A DNA stretch of 10,868 nt. Origin: an uncultured Treponema sp. GTDB taxonomy: Bacteria > Spirochaetota > Spirochaetia > Treponematales > Treponemataceae. The position numbers and the translations under genes were made by a program. The number at the start of each line of letters is the position of its first letter. Positions within the stretch are counted from its first letter, which is position 1. This document shows, in pieces, positions 5,198-10,868 of this stretch. Under the pieces are notes generated by a model that made no database searches, was not told the origin of the DNA, and worked only from the letters and a program-made list of their open reading frames with translations. The stretch is from positions 1-10,868 of the forward strand of contig CAJPPE010000025.1 of the NCBI GenBank assembly GCA_905372345.1, in the 5' to 3' direction.

Positions 5198-6721
5198 TTG
5201 TCCCATTCTGATTATGTGATTGAAATGAGAAATATCCGCAAGGAATTTCCCGGAATCGTGGCAAACGATGATATAAGCCTGTGCGTTAAACAGGGAGAGA
5301 TACATGCGATTTTGGGAGAAAACGGAGCGGGGAAATCTACCCTGATGAGTATCCTCTTCGGTCTTTACCATGCCGATAGAGGAGAAATCTACGTAAAGGG
5401 AAACAAGGTAAAAATAAACAGCCCCAACGATGCAAATGATCTGGGGATAGGAATGGTGCATCAGCATTTTAAGCTCATTCATAATTTTACCGTAACCGAA
5501 AATATCATTTTGGGTAAAGAAGGCGGTTTTATCCTAAACAAAAAAGAAGCCGAAAAGCGCATAAAAGAGTTAAGCGATAAATACGGCCTTTTTATTGAAC
5601 CTGATGCTCTTATAAGCAATATCACTGTAGGTATGCAGCAAAGGGTTGAAATATTAAAAATGCTTTACAGGAATGCCGACATTCTCATCTTCGATGAACC
5701 TACGGCAGTTTTAACTCCTCAAGAAATAAACGAACTTATGCAGATTATGCGGAACCTTGCCGCAGAAGGTAAGGCCATAATTCTTATTACCCATAAATTA
5801 CAGGAAATTTTGGATGCAGCCGACAAGTGTACGATTATAAGGCGTGGAAAACTAATAGACGTTGTCGATGTAGCTTCTACTACCAAAAATGAACTTGCCT
5901 CCAAAATGGTGGGCCGTCCTGTAGACTTTAAGGTTCTGAAAGGGCCGTCAAATCCGAGAAAGCCGATTCTCGAAATCAAAAACTTAAACATATTAAAAGA
6001 AAAAAAACTGCCTGCCGTAAGCGATTTTTGTCTTGATGTTAGGGCAGGGGAAATCGTAGGTATAGCCGGCGTAGACGGAAACGGTCAAAGTGAACTTGTT
6101 TATGCCCTTTCAGGACTCATGCCGGTTGAGTCCGGCAGTATACTTTTAGACGGAAAAGATATTACAAACTTTTCCGTAAGAAAAAGAGCCGAATCGGGCT
6201 TAGGCCATGTTCCTGAAGACAGGCAAAAACACGGCCTTGTGTTACAGTATTCTATTGCCGAAAACATGGTCATAAAATCCTATTACACAAAGGATTTCCA
6301 AAAACACGGCTTTTTAAATAAGGAAAAAATAAAAAGCTTTGCCAAAAAAATCAGCGAAGTCTTCGATGTCCGCTCCGGTTCAGGTATAGAATCCAAAGCA
6401 GGGGATTTGAGCGGCGGCAATCAGCAAAAGGCGATTTTAGGCAGGGAAATTACCCTTGATCCGCCTCTTTTAATAGCAGTAAACCCTACGAGAGGACTTG
6501 ATGTAGGCGCTATAGAATCTATCCACAAGGAACTGGTAAAACACAGGGATAACGGAAGGGCTGTTCTTTTAATTTCCTTTGAGCTTGACGAAATATTTAA
6601 CCTTTCAGACAGGATAGCAGTAATGCACAGGGGCTCTTTAAGCGGGATTGTACGCCCCGAAGAAACCACCGCTGAAGAAGTAGGGCTTATGATGGCCGGT
6701 ATGGGAGGAAAAAATGAGTAA
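5198..6721 (+). CDS. Nucleoside ABC importer ATPase with two fused ABC domains (NupO/PnrC-like)
   Basis: The 507-residue protein powers nucleoside import from the cytoplasmic face. Domain 1 (about 6-240) has Walker A GENGAGKST at 40-48, Q-loop Q88, a non-standard signature VGMQQR near 143-148, Walker B LIFDEP at 162-167 and switch H198. Domain 2 (about 256-500) has a degenerate Walker A, GVDGNGQSE at 290-298, with Q296 in place of lysine. It keeps a good signature, LSGGNQQK at 403-410, but its Walker B is VNPTRGLD, lacking the usual acidic pair. This asymmetric pattern is normal in the RbsA/NupO class. I set the start at TTG 5198 (MSHSDYVIEMRNI). The in-frame ATG at 5159 would add 13 residues encoded partly by the repeat array. 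The gene overlaps the first permease gene by eight bases. Confidence 0.92.
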   Translation: MSHSDYVIEMRNIRKEFPGIVANDDISLCVKQGEIHAILGENGAGKSTLMSILFGLYHADRGEIYVKGNKVKINSPNDANDLGIGMVHQHFKLIHNFTVTENIILGKEGGFILNKKEAEKRIKELSDKYGLFIEPDALISNITVGMQQRVEILKMLYRNADILIFDEPTAVLTPQEINELMQIMRNLAAEGKAIILITHKLQEILDAADKCTIIRRGKLIDVVDVASTTKNELASKMVGRPVDFKVLKGPSNPRKPILEIKNLNILKEKKLPAVSDFCLDVRAGEIVGIAGVDGNGQSELVYALSGLMPVESGSILLDGKDITNFSVRKRAESGLGHVPEDRQKHGLVLQYSIAENMVIKSYYTKDFQKHGFLNKEKIKSFAKKISEVFDVRSGSGIESKAGDLSGGNQQKAILGREITLDPPLLIAVNPTRGLDVGAIESIHKELVKHRDNGRAVLLISFELDEIFNLSDRIAVMHRGSLSGIVRPEETTAEEVGLMMAGMGGKNE

Positions 6722-7811
6722 GCTTAAAATACGATTTAAAGACTTTAATATAGCCGAAAACAATTTTATTATCAGTTTTTCTGCTGTTTTACTCGGTCTT
6801 ATTGCCGGTGCCGTTTTTATAGCTTTTTCGGGAACAAATCCGTTTTCAGCCTTTTCCTACCTTTTCCGGGGCGGCCTAATGAATATAGAGCGTATAGGAA
6901 ACACCCTTGCAACGGCTACGATTCTCTTGTTTGTAGGCCTTTCGGTCAGCTTTGCTTTTAAAACGGGGCTTTTTAATATCGGTGCCTCAGGGCAGATGCT
7001 CATTGGAGGCCTTTTTGCGACCTTTATAGCCTTAAACAGCTCAATGCCGCGTCCTGTTTTGTTGCTTGTTTTAATAATAGCCGCCATGATTGGAGGCGCC
7101 ATTTGGGCTGCTTTGCCGGGACTTTTAAAAGCCGTATTCAATGTACACGAGGTTGTTTCTACCATAATGATGAACTGGATAGCTTATTGGATAGTTTATT
7201 ATTCGGTTCAAGCTTATCTAAAGACCGAATTTATCGAGACCGAAAGCCGCTCCATTGCTGTAGAACACACTTTGAGGGCAGAATGGCTGAGTAATCTCTT
7301 CGGAAGCGAGTATATAAATTACGGCATATTTTTAGGTATTTTAGGAATTATTCTTGTCAAAATAATATTGGATAAAACGACTCTGGGTTTTGAGTTAAAG
7401 GCTGCAGGATATAATAAGAGCGGAGCTGAATATGCAGGCATCAAGGTAAACAGAAATATTATCTTTTCGATGATGATTGCCGGAGCTCTTTCAGGTCTTG
7501 CAGGTTTAACCTATTATGCAGGTTATTCCCTTAACATGCAGATCGGTGTTTTACCCTCTCAAGGTTTTGACGGAATAGCCGTTGCTCTTCTAGGCGCCGG
7601 AAATTCGATAGGTGTTGCTTTAAGCTCCATCTTTTTCGGTATTCTCCATGTGGGGAAAGGCTTTATGAGTGCCAACACAAATGTTCCGCCCGAAATAGCC
7701 GATACCATCATTGCAGTTATTATTTATTTTACGGCTACAAGTTTATTGCTAAAGAAATTTTGGTCTAAAATCCGAAAAAATAAGGAAAAAACCGTCAAGG
7801 AGGCGAACTAA
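6714..7811 (+). CDS. Nucleoside ABC importer permease, first subunit (NupP/PnrD-like)
   Basis: This 365-residue inner-membrane protein belongs to the branched-chain/ribose permease superfamily (BPD_transp_2). I count about nine hydrophobic spans, beginning at roughly 18-39, 61-82, 93-108, 113-136 and 146-168. Family signatures are FKTGLFNIGASGQMLIGG at about 82-99, EVVSTIMMNWI at 145-155 and the cytoplasmic coupling loop GAEYAGIKV at 237-245, which docks on the ATPase. The tail is short and lysine-rich. It pairs with the next gene product to form the channel. The start ATG 6714 overlaps the ATPase stop and has GGGAGG at 6703-6708, so translation is coupled. No defects seen. Confidence 0.92.
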   Translation: MSKLKIRFKDFNIAENNFIISFSAVLLGLIAGAVFIAFSGTNPFSAFSYLFRGGLMNIERIGNTLATATILLFVGLSVSFAFKTGLFNIGASGQMLIGGLFATFIALNSSMPRPVLLLVLIIAAMIGGAIWAALPGLLKAVFNVHEVVSTIMMNWIAYWIVYYSVQAYLKTEFIETESRSIAVEHTLRAEWLSNLFGSEYINYGIFLGILGIILVKIILDKTTLGFELKAAGYNKSGAEYAGIKVNRNIIFSMMIAGALSGLAGLTYYAGYSLNMQIGVLPSQGFDGIAVALLGAGNSIGVALSSIFFGILHVGKGFMSANTNVPPEIADTIIAVIIYFTATSLLLKKFWSKIRKNKEKTVKEAN

Positions 7812-7813
7812 TT

Positions 7814-8746
7814 ATGTGGTATACTTTAACTTCAATATTTCCCTATGTTATAGCATATACGATTCCGCTTTTAGTTACTTCTTTGGGCGGTCTTTATAGT
7901 GAGAGGAGCGGTGTAGTAAATTTAGGGCTTGAAGGCCTCATGCTTGTAGGCAGTTTTGCCGCAGCTATTACCATCCATCTTTTAGAAGGCTTGATACCCT
8001 CAGGCCTTCTTATCCCCATAGGCCTTTTAGCTGCCGTAATTATGGGAATCTTATATTCTCTTTTACATGCCTTTGCTTCAATTACATTAAAGGCTGATCA
8101 AATTATAAGCGGTACTGCCATAAATATGTTGGCTGCAGCCTTGACGGTTTATACCGCTAGGGCCATCTTAGGCTCTGGAAATGTCCGTGTAAACAGCATA
8201 ATCAGAAAAGACATTCCGGGCTTGGCGAATATTCCCGTTTTGGGGCCATTATTTTTTTCTCAAAGCTATTGGAGTACATGGCTTGTTTTGGCTATTTTGG
8301 TTTTTTCTTGGTTTTTACTTTATAAGACCTCATTTGGCCTCAGGCTCCGAGCCTGCGGAGAGCATCCTTCGGCCGTAGCCAGTGCAGGTGTAAATGTGCA
8401 TAAGATGCGTTACTTTGCCGTATGTGCGAGCGGTGCCTTGGCCGGTTTAGGCGGAGCCGTTATTCTTGTAACCTATTCCGGTGAATTTAACGGCAGTGTT
8501 GACGGCCTTGGTTTTTTAGCTCTTGCAGCTCTAATCTTCGGTCAGTGGAAGCCTTTGGGCATATTGGGTGCAACATTCTTTTTCGGTTTTGCCCGTACGG
8601 TTGCAAATGTTTCTCAGGTTATTCCGTCTTTAAGCCTTATTCCTCCCGTTTGGCTTAAAATTTTCCCTTATGTGGTAACATTGATAGCCCTTGTTCTTTT
8701 TAGTAAACATTCGGCGGCTCCCAAGGCTGACGGTGAGCCTTATTAA
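7814..8746 (+). CDS. Nucleoside ABC importer permease, second subunit (NupQ/PnrE-like)
   Basis: The 310-residue protein is the shorter partner permease of the same superfamily, with about eight hydrophobic spans. Recognisable segments are ERSGVVNLGLEGLMLVG at 30-46, KADQIISGTAINML at 93-106 and the cytoplasmic loop GEHPSAVASAGVNV at 182-195, which contacts the ATPase. It starts two bases after the first permease gene's stop; AAGGAGG at 7797-7803 is ten bases before the ATG, rather far but strong. It ends in a hairpin that overlaps its stop codon. The order lipoprotein, ATPase, long permease, short permease is the same as in B. subtilis nupNOPQ. Confidence 0.92.
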   Translation: MWYTLTSIFPYVIAYTIPLLVTSLGGLYSERSGVVNLGLEGLMLVGSFAAAITIHLLEGLIPSGLLIPIGLLAAVIMGILYSLLHAFASITLKADQIISGTAINMLAAALTVYTARAILGSGNVRVNSIIRKDIPGLANIPVLGPLFFSQSYWSTWLVLAILVFSWFLLYKTSFGLRLRACGEHPSAVASAGVNVHKMRYFAVCASGALAGLGGAVILVTYSGEFNGSVDGLGFLALAALIFGQWKPLGILGATFFFGFARTVANVSQVIPSLSLIPPVWLKIFPYVVTLIALVLFSKHSAAPKADGEPY

Positions 8747-8759
8747 ACTTTTAATAAGG
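8738..8759 (+). promoter_or_regulatory. Nine-pair hairpin over the permease stop and next ribosome site
   Basis: CCTTATTAA (8738-8746) and TTAATAAGG (8751-8759) pair perfectly around the loop ACTT. The left arm includes the stop codon of the second permease, and the right arm runs into GGGAG (8758-8762), the ribosome site of the next gene. Folded RNA would partly hide that site until ribosomes finishing the permease open the stem, a plausible coupling device. No T-run follows, so it is not an intrinsic terminator. Confidence 0.6.
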
Positions 8760-8767
8760 GAGAGCCT

Positions 8768-9850
8768 ATGAAAAAACGCTTTTTTAGACCGTTCAGCTTT
8801 ATCTTGAGTCTTTTTATAGCCTTTAATTTCTTTGGGCCGGCCTTTGATTTTTTTTGGCCTGCTCTTAATCTTTTTGGCCAAGAAAATATTGAAGCCGCCT
8901 TGTCCGAAAAGGTTCTTGGTGTAGAGGGAATCTGGGAGAATGGGGGCCGGTTTATAGAATTTTCAATTAAGGATAGGGAAAAAGATTCTCTCGATATGAG
9001 GGTTGTTTTAAAGCCTTATTACCGTTTTGTATATGAAAAAATGGGGAATTTTTCTTCCTCTATAGAAGTTCTTGAAAATTCTAAAAGTCAATTTTATTTA
9101 AGAGTAAACTATCCCTATGTTAAAAAAGCCGTTGTTTTTCCCGTATGTATAGAAAATAGCTTCTTTTTTACTTCATTTTATAAAAAAATCCCTTATGAGG
9201 TAAAAGAAGAAAGAGCGGATAATCTTTTAGAAACAAAAGATGAAAATTCTGAAAGCTCACTTGACGATAAAAAGAATATCTTGGACGGATTTTGGATAGA
9301 GCAGGGCAGTCCTGACGGTATCCTTCTTTATCCTAATGAGGCTCCTGTTTCAATCGATGCTTATTTTTTTACCGGAGGCGATTATATCCGTTTCCGCTAT
9401 TGGCTTGATGACCTTGAGTATAATGACAAAAAAGTAATTGTAAAAGGAAATGACGGAGTCAGCTATGAATTCCCCCGCCTTTTAAAAAGAGGAAACCTTG
9501 TTTATTCATGCCTTACCAATACCGGCAGCATTTTACGCAATTATGAAACGGGAAAATACACAATTTCTTCGGATTCAAATGCTGAAAATACCCAAGGCCT
9601 ATTTTTAAGTTTTAAGCCCCTTGGTGCAGGACCCGGTACTCATGCTTCTCCCGATACTTATCCCAAGGCACAGTTTTCGGTTTTAGAAAATTTACCTCTT
9701 TATATAATGGATGACGGAAAGGTCTTTGCAATGGGCTCTCCATTTTTGATTAGATCCGATGTTAAAGATTTGGATGCAGAAATCGAAAAACAGAATTCAA
9801 AACGGAGACCGCCGCCTGAGCCGTCTATACCACCGGCTGAAGATTTATAA
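8768..9850 (+). CDS. Unrecognised exported protein with an internal duplication
   Basis: I do not recognise this 360-residue protein. It begins with a basic, strongly hydrophobic segment (MKKRFFRPFSFILSLFIAF, about 1-22), a signal peptide or membrane anchor. An odd phenylalanine-rich extension (FFGPAFDFFWPALNLFG, 21-37) follows, and there is no lipobox. The mature part seems to hold two copies of a unit with a period near 121 residues: G-I-W at 54-56 and G-F-W at 174-176; RFVY at 86-89 and RFRY at 208-211; C-I-E-N at 127-130 and C-L-T-N at 248-251. A charged linker separates them (144-168). Alternating hydrophobic strands suggest beta structure. The last 16 residues are proline-rich. It lies 21 bases after the transporter permease, in the same operon, so a periplasmic job linked to nucleoside uptake is possible but unproven. 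Confidence 0.75.
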   Translation: MKKRFFRPFSFILSLFIAFNFFGPAFDFFWPALNLFGQENIEAALSEKVLGVEGIWENGGRFIEFSIKDREKDSLDMRVVLKPYYRFVYEKMGNFSSSIEVLENSKSQFYLRVNYPYVKKAVVFPVCIENSFFFTSFYKKIPYEVKEERADNLLETKDENSESSLDDKKNILDGFWIEQGSPDGILLYPNEAPVSIDAYFFTGGDYIRFRYWLDDLEYNDKKVIVKGNDGVSYEFPRLLKRGNLVYSCLTNTGSILRNYETGKYTISSDSNAENTQGLFLSFKPLGAGPGTHASPDTYPKAQFSVLENLPLYIMDDGKVFAMGSPFLIRSDVKDLDAEIEKQNSKRRPPPEPSIPPAEDL

Positions 9851-9863
9851 AAAGGAAGGAATT

Positions 9864-10190
9864 ATGCATTATAAGGTTTTGTTTAGGATTGAAAAGTTTA
9901 ACTTAATAGACAAGTTAAAACACAAGATAACTAATTATAAAAGGTATTGTGAAGAAACGGGCGATACTGCCGAAATTGAAGTTGTTTTTGCCGGGGATGT
10001 TGTAAAATACTTTGAAAATTTTGAAAACGATTTTACGGATTCGGGGCTAGACATAGCCCTATGTCACAATGCCCTTACAGGACAAAACATGCCGGATATA
10101 AACTATAAAAATATTAGAACCGTCAGGGCCGGAATAGGCGAAATTATAAGCCGGAAAGCTGAAGGTTTTATCGAATATACGATAGAATAA
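9864..10190 (+). CDS. Small DsrE-family protein
   Basis: This 108-residue protein looks like the DsrE/YchN-type sulphur-relay family (PF02635-like). It has an early strand MHYKVLFRI, a helix, the strand IEVVFAGDVV, then LDIALCHNAL with C67 in the place of the family's active cysteine. It closes with IRTVRAGIGEIISRKAEGF, which matches the family's usual valine-x-alanine-glycine-valine-glycine-glutamate ending and following glutamate-glycine. Family members form small oligomers and some carry sulphur on the cysteine; many have no known role. GGAAGG lies just before ATG 9864; the same frame is open further upstream but overlaps the previous gene and has no such site. It is 13 bases after the exported protein gene and is the last gene of the operon. 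A link to nucleoside transport is not obvious. Confidence 0.75.
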   Translation: MHYKVLFRIEKFNLIDKLKHKITNYKRYCEETGDTAEIEVVFAGDVVKYFENFENDFTDSGLDIALCHNALTGQNMPDINYKNIRTVRAGIGEIISRKAEGFIEYTIE

Positions 10191-10206
10191 AGATGCACTA
10201 TAAAAC

Positions 10207-10256
10207 TAAAGAGGTACCTGGGGTTTTTAATCATAGATACCTCTTTAAGTCTTTTT
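10207..10256. terminator. Bidirectional intrinsic terminator between convergent genes
   Basis: TAAAGAGGTA (10207-10216) pairs perfectly with TACCTCTTTA (10238-10247), a ten-pair stem with a long 21-base loop. A T-rich tract (CTTTTT at 10251-10256) follows on the + strand, and GTTTTA follows on the - strand. It ends the transporter operon after the DsrE-family gene and also serves the gene at 10269-10826 read from the other side. The three-base step before the + strand T-run and the large loop make it somewhat untypical. Confidence 0.8.
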
Positions 10257-10268
10257 ACTTTAAGCTTC

Positions 10269-10826
10269 TTATTCTTTAGGCCATGTTAGAACTTTTTCAC
10301 AAAGGGCTGCAAAGTCCTTAGCTACTTGTTTTGCATCACCTACAGGGATAACGGCTTCCTGATTTAATGTTTTTTCAAAGAAAAGTTCAACCGACTTAAA
10401 TGTATCGGGAAGAGAATAAAAAAGGAAAGCAAAGTTAATTCCTACCGGTTTTACTACCGTAAAAGCTGAAATAGCTTCTTGAGGAGTTTTACTGTAAATA
10501 ATAGTAGACTGATTTTTTGCAGTGTGAATATTGGATTCTTTAAATCTTAAAGGTACCTGAAAATTCTTATCTCTAAATACAGGTTCGACTGCCTTGTGAG
10601 GGAAGTTTGCCGGTTCTACCAATAGGAAAAGCTTCTTTCCGTTTGTTTGGAAGGTTAATCCGTCACTGGTCATATAAATATCTTTTACGGTTGAATATGA
10701 AATTATTTCATAAACACTGTAAGCTGAATCCTCCTTAAAGAAGGACGAAACAATGTATCCTTCATCCATAGGCAATTTGTTTTGAGCATAAGCTTCAAAA
10801 AGGTCAATTGCTTTTAAATTCGACAT
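10269..10826 (-). CDS. Hypothetical protein of 185 residues
   Basis: I do not recognise this protein. It has no signal peptide or membrane span and should be cytoplasmic. The N-terminal part has a helix (LKAIDLFEAYAQNKL) and then alternating strands (GYIVSSFF, YSVYEIISY, KKLFLLVEP). A middle stretch carries hydrophobic strands near 120-140 (ISAFTVVKPVGINFAFLFY), and the C-terminus is an amphipathic helix ending LCEKVLTWPKE. The alpha-beta pattern suggests a single compact domain, perhaps two halves. AAAAGGAG lies six bases before ATG 10826 and a TATAAT lies just upstream, so the gene is well expressed-looking and intact. It is transcribed towards the transporter operon and shares its terminator; its upstream neighbours are outside the window. 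Confidence 0.7.
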   Translation of the reverse strand: MSNLKAIDLFEAYAQNKLPMDEGYIVSSFFKEDSAYSVYEIISYSTVKDIYMTSDGLTFQTNGKKLFLLVEPANFPHKAVEPVFRDKNFQVPLRFKESNIHTAKNQSTIIYSKTPQEAISAFTVVKPVGINFAFLFYSLPDTFKSVELFFEKTLNQEAVIPVGDAKQVAKDFAALCEKVLTWPKE

Positions 10827-10854
10827 GAAAAACTCCTTTTGATTTATAGGTAAA

Positions 10855-10860
10855 ATTATA
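10855..10860 (-). promoter_or_regulatory. Candidate -10 box of the 185-residue gene
   Basis: TATAAT on the minus strand (10860 to 10855), about 29 bases before the start codon. It would give a short leader that contains the ribosome site. The matching -35 box would lie beyond the window, so the promoter cannot be confirmed here. Confidence 0.5.
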
Positions 10861-10868
10861 TACTATTT

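Noticed and set aside
8630-8881. Lysine-rich 83-residue frame on the minus strand
   Set aside because: Its repeats (KSRPKKIKGRPKEIKG) mirror the Phe/Pro-rich repeated codons of the signal region on the + strand; there is no ribosome site and it overlaps two real genes.

Overview
The window looks like the chromosome of a host-associated spirochaete of the genus Treponema, most likely the oral T. denticola group. The evidence is an AT-rich genome, a TmpC/PnrA-type lipoprotein at the head of a nucleoside ABC transporter operon, and a dense patch of toxin-antitoxin genes. The species is an inference; no 16S or other marker gene is present.

Layout. Bases 1-1421 are an accessory patch with two toxin-antitoxin pairs facing each other: a 5'-damaged hicA plus hicB on the + strand, and a PIN-domain toxin plus ribbon-helix-helix antitoxin on the - strand. 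Short repeat-like scraps lie at 1-46 and 620-646. The PIN toxin has a perfect consensus sigma-70 promoter, with a near-palindromic operator over its -10 box, and its start codon sits where transcription should begin. Bases 1521-2871 are a two-gene unit: a TetR-type regulator whose promoter is covered by a perfect 36-bp palindrome, translationally coupled to an enzyme of the L-2-amino-thiazoline-4-carboxylic acid hydrolase family. Bases 2938-3864 encode RNase Z, again apparently on a leaderless or nearly leaderless message.

Bases 3892-10256 form one six-gene operon with a perfect consensus promoter at its head and a strong two-way terminator at its end. It encodes a lipoprotein that captures nucleosides outside the inner membrane, a double-domain ATPase, two membrane permeases, an unrecognised exported protein and a small DsrE-family protein. 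The first four match the B. subtilis NupNOPQ and T. pallidum Pnr purine nucleoside importers. The exported protein appears to be built from two copies of a roughly 120-residue unit and is the least explained gene here. Between the lipoprotein and ATPase genes is an array of four small dyad repeats, and a hairpin separates the second permease from the exported protein; both could set the ratio of operon products. A convergent unrecognised gene (10269-10826, - strand) shares the terminator.

The clearest candidates for something new are the duplicated exported protein tied to nucleoside uptake, the dyad array in the pnr operon, and the two genes with promoters placed for leaderless transcription. 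No CRISPR array, insertion sequence, tRNA or rRNA was seen.
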